From Burkholderia sp. Bp9143 (GTDB taxonomy: Bacteria; Pseudomonadota; Gammaproteobacteria; Burkholderiales; Burkholderiaceae): a stretch of 64,000 nt of DNA. The stretch covers positions 62,001 through 126,000 of the forward strand of contig NZ_QTPO01000013.1 in NCBI RefSeq assembly GCF_003853645.1, read 5' to 3'. Shown here one piece after another: positions 18,468 to 29,405 of the stretch; the first letter of the stretch is position 1; every line of letters starts with the position of its first letter. The position numbers and the translations under genes are program-made. Under the pieces are notes generated by a model. It made no database searches and was not told the DNA's origin. It worked only from the letters and a program-made list of their open reading frames with translations.

Positions 18468-18806
18468 TCAGGCTTGCAGGTGCGCACATGCCGCGGCGGT
18501 GTCGGGAACAACCGCGAACACGCGATCCATCCGCGTCAACTGCAGCATGCTCTTCACGCCGTCCGCGACGCCGCACAGCACGATGTCGCCCTTGCCTCCC
18601 AAGGCCTTGAAGCCCGACACCATCGCGCCGAGCCCGCTACTGTCGACAAACTTCACGCATTGCAGATCGAGGACGAGTTTCGCGACGCCCTGCCTCGCGA
18701 GCGACACGAGCTCATCGCGGATAAGCGGCGCCACCGACGCATCGAAACGTTGCGGTAGCACCTTGATCACCTTGATATCGCCTGAATTGCTCGTTTCGGT
18801 CAGCAT
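18468..18806 (-). CDS. STAS-domain anti-sigma factor antagonist
   Basis: A 112-residue single STAS domain. KVIKVLPQRFDASVAPLIRD forms the first strands, and CVKFVDSSGLGAMVSGFKAL holds the serine expected to be phosphorylated (SSGLG), as in SpoIIAA and RsbV. ATG 18806 has a strong ribosome site, GGAGGAAACC. It sits between the PP2C phosphatase gene (37 bases upstream) and the RsbW-like kinase (31 bases downstream), the expected order of a partner-switch module. When dephosphorylated it should bind the kinase and free the kinase's target. Confidence 0.93.
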   Translation of the reverse strand: MLTETSNSGDIKVIKVLPQRFDASVAPLIRDELVSLARQGVAKLVLDLQCVKFVDSSGLGAMVSGFKALGGKGDIVLCGVADGVKSMLQLTRMDRVFAVVPDTAAACAHLQA

Positions 18807-18843
18807 GGTTTCCTCCAGTGTTCCGATCAAGGAAGTGAATCGA

Positions 18844-20025
18844 TCAACGCGACAGACGTCCCAGCGCCAGCACCGACACGTCGTCATCGAACGTGCTCCG
18901 GTCCGCGCCGCGCCATGAATGCAGCTCCGACTTCAATGCATCCAGTGTCTGTCTCAACGGCATCCGGGCGCGCGCAGACAGGAACTCGCGCAGCCGCTCG
19001 TCGCCGAACAGTTCGCCGTCGGGCGCCGCACATTCGGTGACGCCATCCGAATAGAGAAAGAGACGCTCGGCGGGACGCAACGTGAACGACACGTCGTCGT
19101 ACTCGCAGCCGGGGAGCAGGCCGACCGGGAATCCACCGCTTCCGAGCCGCGACGCGTCCCCGGCCGCCGTAACGAGCAGCGGGTACGAGTGGCCGGCCTG
19201 GGTGAGGCGACCCTCGCCCGTGCGCGTGTCGAGAATCCCGTACACCATCGTGAAATACGATGCATCGACCGCTTCTTCGAGGAACTGCCGGTTCATCTCC
19301 TCGACGACCGACGCGGGAGACTGCTCGCCAGCCGCGCCGAGCGTCTCGGCGCCGCGCGCGAGCAGGCGGTTCACGATCACCGACAGCATTGCGGCCTGCA
19401 CGCCGTGCCCGGCCACGTCGATCGCGCAGAACATCACGTGTGTGTCGTCCATGGCCTTGACGTTCAGCATGTCGCCGGACAGGTACGCGGATGGCGCGAA
19501 CAGCCATTCGCATTCGACGTCGTCGATCCGCAGCCGGGGTGCGGGCAGCATCGACGTCTGCACGGCCGCGGCGGCCTGCAGATCGCCGCGCATCTGGCGG
19601 TAAGCCGTGTCGAGATGGCGGTTGCGCTCGGCGAGCGCGGCTTCGAGATCGATCACGCGCTGCCCCGCACGCAAGCGCACGCGCAGTTCATTGATGTCGA
19701 CCGGCTTGGTCAGGAAGTCGTCGGCGCCGGCATCCATCCCGTCGATCAGCGCTTCCGAGTCGTCGCGCGCGGTCAGCAGAATCATGTAGATGTACCTGCC
19801 GAGCGTTTCCTCGCGAATCGCTCGGCACAGGCCGGGACCGTCGAGTTCGGGCATTTCCCAGTCGCATACGACCATCGCGATTTCCTCGCGCACGCGTAGC
19901 AATTGCAGCGCTCGCCAGCCATCCTCGGCTTCAACGATCTCGAAGCCGAGTTTCCCGAGCGTCCTGCGCAACAATAGTCTGTAACTGGCGGAATCGTCGA
20001 CGACGAGTATCGGTTGCATGGCCAT
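18844..20025 (-). CDS. Response regulator fused to a PP2C (RsbU/SpoIIE-type) phosphatase
   Basis: A protein of about 393 residues. The N-terminal receiver domain runs from MQPILVVDDSASYRLLLRRT; the phospho-acceptor is in VVCDWEMPELDG and the lysine in FLTKPVDINE. A coiled linker leads to the SpoIIE/PP2C domain, with metal-binding motifs VMFCAIDVAGHGVQAAM, LFLYSDGVTE and FDDDVSVLALG. It should dephosphorylate the STAS protein when its receiver is phosphorylated, linking a two-component input to the partner switch. It is the first gene of the operon. Two ATGs (20025 and 20019) are possible, neither with a strong ribosome site. No histidine kinase is adjacent; the CHASE hybrid kinase at 1.7-6.0 kb is a possible phosphodonor, by inference only. 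Confidence 0.93.
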   Translation of the reverse strand: MAMQPILVVDDSASYRLLLRRTLGKLGFEIVEAEDGWRALQLLRVREEIAMVVCDWEMPELDGPGLCRAIREETLGRYIYMILLTARDDSEALIDGMDAGADDFLTKPVDINELRVRLRAGQRVIDLEAALAERNRHLDTAYRQMRGDLQAAAAVQTSMLPAPRLRIDDVECEWLFAPSAYLSGDMLNVKAMDDTHVMFCAIDVAGHGVQAAMLSVIVNRLLARGAETLGAAGEQSPASVVEEMNRQFLEEAVDASYFTMVYGILDTRTGEGRLTQAGHSYPLLVTAAGDASRLGSGGFPVGLLPGCEYDDVSFTLRPAERLFLYSDGVTECAAPDGELFGDERLREFLSARARMPLRQTLDALKSELHSWRGADRSTFDDDVSVLALGRLSR

Positions 20026-20243
20026 GGTCGATATGAAGACAAAGCCCTCACTACGATCGCCGATGCGAAAAAATGCGCTCGCGCTTTCAGCGTTCGGTGT
20101 TTCGCAATTTAACCGAACCAGCGCAGGTATATCAAGTCCGGAAAGTAAAACTGGCAATAGTAATTTTGCCGATTTTTACCGTGCGTTTCCGCGAAAAATA
20201 CCGGCGAATGTCAATCGGCGATACAAGAAAAATCGCAATTCAA

Positions 20244-21545
20244 TCATGACTGAAGCCGTTCGAGCATCGCGCGCGTCACGAGCACCACGCCATTCGCGGT
20301 TCGTTCGAAGCGTTGCGCGTCGAGCGCCGGATCCTCCCCGATCACAAGCTTGTCGGGCAGCACGCAGCCCCGGTCGACGACGACCTTCCTCAGCCGGCAA
20401 CCGCGCCCGACCTTCGTGTCGGGCAGCAGCACCGCTTCGTCGACGCGGCACGACGCGCTGACCCGCACGCCCGGAAACAGCAAGGAACGCCTGAGCGTCG
20501 ACGCCGACACGACCGAGCCGTCCGACACGATCGTGTCGACAATATCGCCGAGCCGGCCCAGGACGATTTGCGGCGGCGGCCGACGCAGGCTGCGTGTCCA
20601 GATCGGCCAGCGCACGCTATCGATATCGAAGCCGGCCTCGCCCGAGGCCAGCTCGAGATTGGCGGCCCAGAATGCATCGACCGTGCCGACGTCACGCCAG
20701 TAGCTCTCGGCGGCCGGCGCCGCATCGATGCAGGACATCGAGAACGGATGCGCACGCGCCTGCCCGTCAGCGACGATGCGCGGTATCACGTCGTGGCCGA
20801 AATCGTGACTCGACGCGGGATTCGCGGCGTCCTCGGCCAGCAGCCGGCAAAGATAGTGCGCGTCGAACACGTAGATGCCCATGCTGACGAGCGACGACTC
20901 GGCGTCATCGGGCATGGGCGCCGGATTCGCGGGCTTCTCCGCGAACTCGATCACGTTGCGCCGCGCGTCGATCGCCATCACGCCGTAGCCGTTCGCGTCG
21001 CGCCGCGGCACCAGGACGCAGCCGATCGTGCAGGATGCGCGCCCGTCGACGTGATCACGCAGCATCACCGAATAGTCCATCTTGTACACGTGGTCGCCGG
21101 CGAGCACGAGCACGTAATCGGCTTGCGTCGCCTGGATCGCGCCCATGTTGCGATAGATGGCGTCGGCTGTCCCGCGATACGGCAGCTCGTCGCGCAGCCG
21201 CGCCGGCGACGGCATCACGTCCACTGTCTCGTTGCGATCGGCGCACAGGAAGCCCAGGCTGCCCTGCACGTGCCGAAGCAGCGAATGCGTGTTGTACTGG
21301 CTGACGACGCCGATCCGGCGAATACCGGAATTGACGCAGTTGGACAGCGTGAAATCGATGATGCGAAACCGGCCGCCGAAGAACATCGCCGGTTTCGCGC
21401 GTCGCTCGGTCAGTTGCTTGAGCCGGGTGCCACGCCCCCCCGCCAGCACGATCGCGAACGTGCGACCGGTTGGCGCGGCTATGCGCGCGCGTTCGGCCTG
21501 CCACCAGTCGGGCAACCCCGTCATGCGGTCGAATTCGGCAAGCAT
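20244..21545 (-). CDS. glgC: Glucose-1-phosphate adenylyltransferase
   Basis: About 433 residues; makes ADP-glucose from glucose-1-phosphate and ATP, the committed step of bacterial glycogen synthesis. The nucleotidyltransferase signature is FAIVLAGGRGTRLKQLTERR, followed by FGGRFRIIDFTLSNCVNSG, LPYRGTADAIYRNM, VLVLAGDHVYKMDYSVML, VIEFAEKPANP and YWRDVGTVDAFWAANLEL. The C-terminal left-handed beta-helix with hexapeptide-like repeats (SLLFPGVRVSASCRVDEAVL) is present. ATG 21545 has GGAGCGAG upstream; ATG 21614 in frame is less likely. It is separated by 218 bases from the partner-switch operon downstream on the same strand. A 26-bp tandem array lies 116 bases before its start. glgA and glgB are not in the window. 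Confidence 0.94.
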   Translation of the reverse strand: MLAEFDRMTGLPDWWQAERARIAAPTGRTFAIVLAGGRGTRLKQLTERRAKPAMFFGGRFRIIDFTLSNCVNSGIRRIGVVSQYNTHSLLRHVQGSLGFLCADRNETVDVMPSPARLRDELPYRGTADAIYRNMGAIQATQADYVLVLAGDHVYKMDYSVMLRDHVDGRASCTIGCVLVPRRDANGYGVMAIDARRNVIEFAEKPANPAPMPDDAESSLVSMGIYVFDAHYLCRLLAEDAANPASSHDFGHDVIPRIVADGQARAHPFSMSCIDAAPAAESYWRDVGTVDAFWAANLELASGEAGFDIDSVRWPIWTRSLRRPPPQIVLGRLGDIVDTIVSDGSVVSASTLRRSLLFPGVRVSASCRVDEAVLLPDTKVGRGCRLRKVVVDRGCVLPDKLVIGEDPALDAQRFERTANGVVLVTRAMLERLQS

Positions 21546-21660
21546 CGCTCGCTCCGCTGAAAATCCGGATTCCAGCCCCCGTTCGGGTGAGCATCCGTGT
21601 AATTCGTCACGCACGCTGCATCCCGGGATCGATGGAATGCGCGCGACGACCGGTTACGTG

Positions 21661-21816
21661 ATTAGTCTTTTTCCGCCAAACCCGGCATTAGTCTTTATCC
21701 GCCAAATTCTACGTTAGTCTTTATCCGCCAAATCCAGCATTAGTCTTTATCCGTCAAACTCAACGTTAGTCTTTATCCGCCAAATTCAGCGTTAGTCTTT
21801 ATCCGCCAAATCCACC
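21661..21816. repeat. Tandem array of six 26-bp repeats
   Basis: Six head-to-tail units of exactly 26 bases. Units start at 21661, 21687, 21713, 21739, 21765 and 21791. The shared core is RTTAGTCTTTATCCGCCAAA and the last six bases vary mildly (for example TTCTAC, TCCAGC, TTCAGC). The first unit differs most (TTTTTCC in place of TTTATCC), as expected at an array edge. There is no spacer between units. It lies between glgC (minus) and the barrel-like gene (plus), within both promoter regions. It could be repeated regulator sites, an iteron-like array, or a variable-number repeat; the sequence does not decide. Confidence 0.97.
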
Positions 21817-21937
21817 CCATGAAACGCGGTGACATTCAGAGGCTTGCATGCGATGAATTTTAACGTCGGCTTTCGATGCACCAATCCGGTGCCGCATTCG
21901 AAATGCCGGAATTGCCGCGCCTGGTCAATTTAAGATG

Positions 21938-21949
21938 AAGTGATCACTT
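21938..21949. promoter_or_regulatory. 12-bp perfect palindrome, possible operator
   Basis: AAGTGATCACTT is a perfect inverted repeat about 130 bases before the barrel-like gene start, in AT-rich sequence. The size and position fit a dimeric regulator site, but a 12-base palindrome may also occur by chance and no partner is known. Confidence 0.3.
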
Positions 21950-22080
21950 TTATCAAGGCTTCGACCTCGACATTGGCCGCCGAATTGCGTGTGCAATGAC
22001 GCGCGGATAGACTGAACGCGACGCGCGCGAGCGACAGGACGGCGTCGCGTCAGCAACTGAAATGCACCCGGTGACCAGCC

Positions 22081-23049
22081 TTGTCGATAAAACCCACATT
22101 AGCCGCGCGCCTTTCATGTCGGCGGCGCGATCGCCATCTCCTCGCCTGCATCGCCGTCCCGTTGATGTGCGCGGGATCGTGGATCGATCGCGCGGCCGCG
22201 CAGACGGAGACGCGCAACGAAGTGCTCGACGGTCTCGCGAGTTCGTTCTCGACGCCATGGCATCAGCTCGTCGCGCCGAATGCGGCTGATGGCACGGGCA
22301 GTTGGCTATCCGGCCTGTCGATCAACGCAGGGATCACGCAAGCGCTGCAACCGAACCGGAAGAGCATGGTCGGCGCCGGCGCGCAAGGCGACCGGGCAAA
22401 CGAATCGACGCTGCAACTCGGCATTCGCTACAACCCGATGTCGTACTGGTTCGCGACGTTCACCGCCTATCGCTACCTGCGGCCGGGCTTGCAGCAAAGC
22501 TGGGATCCGGACTTCACCTACTCGTTCGGATACGACGACTGGCACCCTTACACGCTCAGCCTCGTCTATGGCAACTACACCGGCAACCGCTTTTCGGCCG
22601 GCAACGGCGTCGCGCATAGCCGGATAGAGCAAGGCGGCATCACGCTCGCCTACAAGTTCCCGCTGCCCGACCTGCTGAAGCCGATCTTCCTGACCGGCTT
22701 CGGCGACGACCTGATGTGCTCGGCGTCGTTCACGCTCGTGCCGCGCTACACCGACGTGCAAAACGACGTGCGTGACAACAAGACGAACGTCGGTCTCGGC
22801 TGCCGCTATACGTTCCGGGAAAAGTGGTACGCAACCTTCACGGCTTACCATTACCTCCGCCCGTCGCAGCAGCAGCCGTGGGATCCCGATTTCGTATACG
22901 GCTTTGGCTATTACGACTGGCGCTCCGACACTATCTCGATCCAGTACAGCAACTATTCCGGCAATCGTTTCCCATGGCGTTCACGCACGGCCGGCACGGG
23001 CACGTTCCGCGCGGGCAGCGTGTCGATCGTCTGGTCGCACGGCTGGTGA
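22081..23049 (+). CDS. Outer-membrane beta-barrel-like protein with internal duplication, unknown function
   Basis: About 322 residues. An N-terminal signal (LLACIAVPLMCAGSW ... RAAAQTE) suggests export. The mature part is rich in aromatic residues and alternating strands. It has two copies of one module: WFATFTAYRYLRPGLQQSWD ... YTLSLVYGNYTGNRF and WYATFTAYHYLRPSQQQPWD ... ISIQYSNYSGNRF, about 125 residues apart. The protein ends in an aromatic-terminal strand (VSIVWSHGW), the usual C-terminus of outer-membrane barrels. I do not recognise the family. The first in-frame start is TTG 22081 with no clear ribosome site, so the start is uncertain. It sits between glgC and glgX, convergent with glgX (31-base gap), which hints at a sugar-polymer role only by location. 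Confidence 0.72.
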   Translation: MSIKPTLAARLSCRRRDRHLLACIAVPLMCAGSWIDRAAAQTETRNEVLDGLASSFSTPWHQLVAPNAADGTGSWLSGLSINAGITQALQPNRKSMVGAGAQGDRANESTLQLGIRYNPMSYWFATFTAYRYLRPGLQQSWDPDFTYSFGYDDWHPYTLSLVYGNYTGNRFSAGNGVAHSRIEQGGITLAYKFPLPDLLKPIFLTGFGDDLMCSASFTLVPRYTDVQNDVRDNKTNVGLGCRYTFREKWYATFTAYHYLRPSQQQPWDPDFVYGFGYYDWRSDTISIQYSNYSGNRFPWRSRTAGTGTFRAGSVSIVWSHGW

Positions 23050-23080
23050 ATGGCGTGTGCGGCCGGCATGGCGCGACGGT

Positions 23081-25225
<2,145 letters not shown>

Positions 25226-25308
25226 GTCGCGTCGTCCTGTGGCGAAGCGGTGTGCCGCGATGGGTGCGATCGAATCCGATTCCCGGTGAACGCGGCTTGA
25301 ATTCCTGT

Positions 25309-25338
25309 TTGACTAAGCCGCAATCAATTGCCTAATCT
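25309..25338 (+). promoter_or_regulatory. Candidate sigma-70 promoter of glgP
   Basis: TTGACT at 25309-25314 and TAATCT at 25333-25338 with an 18-base spacer point towards glgP, whose ATG is 54 bases further on. Each hexamer matches five or four of six consensus bases. This stretch is AT-richer than its surroundings, which supports it. Confidence 0.5.
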
Positions 25339-25392
25339 TGTACGGGCATTATGTCCGAATTCATTGGAAATTCCAGTTCGATTCCGGGAGAC

Positions 25393-27843
25393 ATGACCAT
25401 GCGCGACAGCACGCGGCCCGCCGGCCGCTCCGACGCGGACGCACTGCGCGATGCGATCGTCGCCGAGCTTCGCTACAGTTTCGGCAAGGCGCCCGCGCAG
25501 GCGTCGCCGTCCGACCTGTTCCATGCACTCGCGGGCGCCGTGCAAAAGCGGCTGATCGATCGCTGGCTCGACACCGAGGCCCGCTATGTCGCGAACCGGA
25601 ACAAGCGCGTGTATTACCTGTCGATGGAATTCCTGATGGGCCAGTCGCTGCGGAGCAACCTGATCGCGCTCGGCCTGGAAGACACCGCGCGCGCGGCGCT
25701 CGAAGCGCTCGACGTCGAGCTGCAGGTCGTCGTTCAGGCCGAGTACGACGCGGCACTCGGCAATGGCGGGCTCGGCAGGCTGGCCGCGTGCTTCGTCGAG
25801 TCGCTGGCGTCGCTTGGCCATGCCGGCTTCGGCCGCGGCATCAAGTACGAATACGGGCTGTTCCGCCAGCAGATCGACAATCTCGAACAGACCGAGCGCC
25901 CGGACCAGTGGCACGGCGAATCGTCGCCGTGGCTGGTCGAGCGCGCCGACGAAACCCGTTATATCCCGCTGTATGGCCGGATCGAGCACGAGCGCGACGC
26001 CGACGGCCAATACAATCCGATGTGGCTCGACTGGAAGATGATCGCCGGCGTGCCGCACGACATGCTCGTGCCCGGCTACGACGGCGACACCGTCAACGCG
26101 CTGCGCCTGTATGCGGCGCGCGCGTCGGACACGTTCGACATGCGCATCTTCAACAGCGGCGACTACGTGCGCGCGGTCGAGGACAAGATCGCGTCCGAAA
26201 CAGTGTCGAAGGTGCTCTACCCGGCCGACGACAACTACGCGGGCAAGGAGCTGCGGCTCGTGCAGGAGTATTTCCTGGTCGCCTGCTCGCTGCGCGACAT
26301 CATGGACACGTTCGCGAAAACGCGGCTGCCGATCGAGCGCCTGCCGGAACGCGTCGCGATCCAGATGAACGACACGCATCCGGCGCTGGCCGTCGCCGAG
26401 CTGATGCGGATGCTCGTCGACGAGCATCGCGTCGACTGGGAGACGAGCTGGGACATCACGCGCGCCGTGTGCGCGTATACGAATCACACGTTACTGCCGG
26501 AGGCGCTCGAAACCTGGCCGGTCGCGCTGGTCGAGCGGGTCTTGCCGCGCCATATGCAGATCATCTACGAGATCAACCGGCGCTTTCTCGACGAAGTCGA
26601 TGCCCGATGGCCGGACGACGTCGGCCGGCTCCGGCACATGTCGCTGATCGACGAGCACGAGCCGCGCCGCGTGCGCATGGCACATCTCGCAATCGTCGGC
26701 AGCCATTCGGTCAACGGTGTCGCTGAACTGCATTCGAAGCTGGTCTGCTCGCAGCTTGTGCCGGATTTCCACGCGCTGTATCCGCAGCGCTTCAACAACA
26801 AGACGAACGGCGTGAGCGTACGCCGCTGGATCGTGCAGTCGAATCCGGAACTCGCGTCGCTGTTCTCGGAACTGCTCGGCAGCGACGGCTGGATCATGGA
26901 GCTCGACCGTCTGCGCGGCCTCGAACGCTATTTGGACGACGGCGCAGTGCATGCGCGGCTGAAGCAGATCAAGCGCCGCAACAAGCAATGGCTCGCCGCG
27001 CTGATTCAAGAACGACTGCGGATGAACGTGGACGCCGACGCGCTGTTCGATGTGCAGGTCAAGCGCATTCATGAATACAAGCGGCAATTGCTGAACATCG
27101 TGCACGTGATGCACTTGTACCTGCATCTGGTCGAGGATGGCGGCGACATCACGCCCCGGGTCGTCGTATTCGCGGGCAAGGCGGCGCCCGGTTACGCGAT
27201 GGCGAAGCTGATCATCCATCTGATCGCCACGGTCGCCGATCACATCGATCGCGATCCGCGCGTGCGGGAGCGTCTGCGCGTCGCATTCGTTCCCGACTAC
27301 AAGGTGTCGCTCGCGGAGCGCATCATTCCGGCCGCCGACCTATCCGAGCAGATTTCGACGGCGGGGATGGAGGCATCCGGGACGGGCAACATGAAGCTCG
27401 CGATGAACGGCGCGCTGACGATCGGCACGCTGGACGGCGCGAACATCGAGATCCGCGACGCAGTCGGCGAGGAGAACTTCTATGCTTTCGGGCTTACGGC
27501 CGCCGAAGTCGAAGCGGCGCGTACGAGCGGCTCCTATATTGCGCGCGCGCGCTACGAAGCCGACCCGTCAATCAAACGCGTGCTCGATGCGATGCTGGCC
27601 GGCCGTTTCGGCAATGGCGACGACCGGTTCCGGCCGATCTTCGACAGCCTCGTCGCGGGCGGCGACTACTACTTCCATCTGGCCGACTTCGATGCTTACG
27701 CGAAGACCCACGCGCGCGCCGCGGCCGATTTCGGCGAGACGTCCACGTGGATGCGGCGCGTCGTCGCGAATATTGCACGGCTCGGGCAGTTTTCCAGCGA
27801 CCACACGATCCGAGAATATGCGCGCGACATCTGGGGGCTCTAG
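25393..27843 (+). CDS. glgP: Glycogen/starch/alpha-glucan phosphorylase
   Basis: About 816 residues; releases glucose-1-phosphate from alpha-1,4 glucan ends using phosphate. Motifs include NRNKRVYYLSMEFLMGQSL, ALGNGGLGRLAACFVESLAS, IKYEYGLFRQ, IQMNDTHPALAVAELMRM, NKTNGVSVRRWIVQ, VKRIHEYKRQLLN and the pyridoxal-phosphate site EASGTGNMKLAMNGALTIG, whose lysine is about residue 668. Length matches the GT35 family. I chose ATG 25393 because CGGGAG lies just upstream; the in-frame ATG at 25351 is an alternative. Transcription converges with galU at a hairpin terminator. With GlgX it forms the breakdown arm of glycogen metabolism. Confidence 0.96.
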   Translation: MTMRDSTRPAGRSDADALRDAIVAELRYSFGKAPAQASPSDLFHALAGAVQKRLIDRWLDTEARYVANRNKRVYYLSMEFLMGQSLRSNLIALGLEDTARAALEALDVELQVVVQAEYDAALGNGGLGRLAACFVESLASLGHAGFGRGIKYEYGLFRQQIDNLEQTERPDQWHGESSPWLVERADETRYIPLYGRIEHERDADGQYNPMWLDWKMIAGVPHDMLVPGYDGDTVNALRLYAARASDTFDMRIFNSGDYVRAVEDKIASETVSKVLYPADDNYAGKELRLVQEYFLVACSLRDIMDTFAKTRLPIERLPERVAIQMNDTHPALAVAELMRMLVDEHRVDWETSWDITRAVCAYTNHTLLPEALETWPVALVERVLPRHMQIIYEINRRFLDEVDARWPDDVGRLRHMSLIDEHEPRRVRMAHLAIVGSHSVNGVAELHSKLVCSQLVPDFHALYPQRFNNKTNGVSVRRWIVQSNPELASLFSELLGSDGWIMELDRLRGLERYLDDGAVHARLKQIKRRNKQWLAALIQERLRMNVDADALFDVQVKRIHEYKRQLLNIVHVMHLYLHLVEDGGDITPRVVVFAGKAAPGYAMAKLIIHLIATVADHIDRDPRVRERLRVAFVPDYKVSLAERIIPAADLSEQISTAGMEASGTGNMKLAMNGALTIGTLDGANIEIRDAVGEENFYAFGLTAAEVEAARTSGSYIARARYEADPSIKRVLDAMLAGRFGNGDDRFRPIFDSLVAGGDYYFHLADFDAYAKTHARAAADFGETSTWMRRVVANIARLGQFSSDHTIREYARDIWGL

Positions 27844-27863
27844 CCAGCGCAACGTGCAACGAT

Positions 27864-27896
27864 GCGGCGGGTGTGAGTGCGACTCACGCCCGCCGC
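27864..27896. terminator. Bidirectional hairpin terminator between glgP and galU
   Basis: A 15-bp stem with one G-T-type mismatch (left arm 27864-27878, right arm 27882-27896) closes a three-base loop, starting 21 bases after the glgP stop and ending 6 bases before the galU stop. There is no long T-run on either side, but position and strength suit a shared terminator for the convergent genes. Confidence 0.75.
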
Positions 27897-27901
27897 GACG
27901 G

Positions 27902-28789
27902 TCAATCGGGCGTCGCGCGCGAGGAGATGCGCTCGCGCAGATAGCCGGCGAACTCGGCGGCAACTTCCGGATGGCGCAGCGCATATTCGACGGTCGCCTT
28001 CAGATAGCCGAGCTTGCTGCCGCAATCGTAGCGCTTGCCGAGATACTTGTACGCGAGCACCTGTTCGTCGACGAGCAATTCCTGGATCGCGTCGCTCAAC
28101 TGCAATTCGCCGCCCGCGCCAGGCTGCAGTGCGCGCAGGTGCTTGAAGATGCGCGGCTTCAGGATATAGCGGCCGACCACGCCGAGGTTCGACGGCGCAT
28201 CTTCCGGCGCGGGCTTCTCGATGATGCCCGCGAGCTTGATGATCACATCCTCCCACGCCTTGCCGAGCACGATCCCGTACGAGCGAGTGTCCTGCGGCGC
28301 AATTTCCTCCACGCCGATGATCGAGCTTTGATAGTGGTCGAACATGCCGACCATCTGGCTCATCACGGGCGGCGAGCCGTCCAGCAGGTCGTCCGCGAGG
28401 ATCACGGCGAACGGGTTGTCGCCGATCAGCTTTTCCGCGCACAGCACCGCGTGGCCGAGCCCGAGTGCTTCGGGCTGCCGCACGTAGAAGCAATCGACGT
28501 GACTCGGCTTGATGCCGCGCACGAGCTCGAGCAGCTTCGCCTTGCCGCGCGCTTCAAGCTCGGCCTCAATCTCATAGGATTTGTCGAAGTGATCCTCGAT
28601 CGCTCGCTTGCTGCGACCCGTCACGAAGATCATTTCCGTGATGCCGGCGGCGATCGCCTCCTCGACCGCATACTGGATCAGCGGCTTGTCGACGACGGGA
28701 AGCATTTCCTTGGGGCTGGCTTTTGTCGCGGGCAAAAAGCGCGTGCCCAATCCGGCGACGGGAAAAACGGCTTTCGTGACCTTCAGCAT
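27902..28789 (-). CDS. galU: UTP--glucose-1-phosphate uridylyltransferase
   Basis: A 295-residue cytoplasmic enzyme making UDP-glucose, the donor for exopolysaccharides, LPS and possibly the GT2 product. The signature [20 protein letters not shown] begins at residue 8, followed by [42 protein letters not shown] and [10 protein letters not shown]. Length is normal. ATG 28789 has GGAGGGC upstream. It uses glucose-1-phosphate, the product of the adjacent convergent glgP, and lies at the edge of the exopolysaccharide cluster. It could be a second galU copy dedicated to polysaccharide, since Burkholderia genomes often carry more than one. Confidence 0.95.
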   Translation of the reverse strand: MLKVTKAVFPVAGLGTRFLPATKASPKEMLPVVDKPLIQYAVEEAIAAGITEMIFVTGRSKRAIEDHFDKSYEIEAELEARGKAKLLELVRGIKPSHVDCFYVRQPEALGLGHAVLCAEKLIGDNPFAVILADDLLDGSPPVMSQMVGMFDHYQSSIIGVEEIAPQDTRSYGIVLGKAWEDVIIKLAGIIEKPAPEDAPSNLGVVGRYILKPRIFKHLRALQPGAGGELQLSDAIQELLVDEQVLAYKYLGKRYDCGSKLGYLKATVEYALRHPEVAAEFAGYLRERISSRATPD

Positions 28790-29405
28790 GCTGCCCTCCA
28801 GCGTTATTCCGGTTCATGGACATTTCGTCGATATCGCAAGCAGTGGCGCGCGCAATTTCGGAGAAACTGCCGGAGATCCACGACGCATCATTCGGTCGAC
28901 ACCGGCGTGAATACCGAACTCAGTTTAAGACAAATTCACGAAAAACCAATTGAATGAAACAGCGATGGCTTCAAGGATGCGCATGGGCTACGGCTGCGCA
29001 GTGGCCAGCGCATCGTGGAGCGGAGATCCGGGTAGCGCGGGTTCTACACAGTTGCGCCCGGCGGACTTCGCGCGATACCGCACGTCGCCCGTCCGCTTAG
29101 CAGACGAGTGGAAGGGGCCGCGGGGAACTGGCAACGATGCTTGACTGAGCACCGGAATTTATCCATATTGAATATATTCGCCCCCTCGCCGTCGTCGGAG
29201 CAATCGCGCCCAAAATATCCGATCGGCCGCGCCACTCCGTGCAGTGCTTTCACTGAAATCAACCTGGATCGTTGCACATGCGACCGCGCCGGCTCATGCG
29301 TCCGGTTTGCACCGGACAATCAATCTTGCCTTTGTAATGAATTCATCATCGTTTTCATAGTCTCCTGCCATCAGGCAGTAGCCGCTAGCCTAAACGGAGG
29401 ATCGA
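28790..29405. other. Intergenic region upstream of galU and the acyltransferase
   Basis: About 615 bases with no supportable gene. Base composition is mixed, with AT-rich stretches at 28910-28960 and 29150-29220. A small dyad CTGCC-ATCA-GGCAG lies near 29367-29380, just before the acyltransferase ribosome site. The region must hold divergent promoters for galU (left) and the acyltransferase (right). No clear -35/-10 pair could be chosen. Confidence 0.4.

Noticed and set aside
21661-21816. CRISPR array
   Set aside because: The 26-bp units are directly adjacent with no unique spacers, and no cas genes are present.
27482-28957. 491-codon plus-strand frame covering the glgP end and galU
   Set aside because: It is in a wrong frame for glgP and antisense to galU; both real genes have full family motifs.
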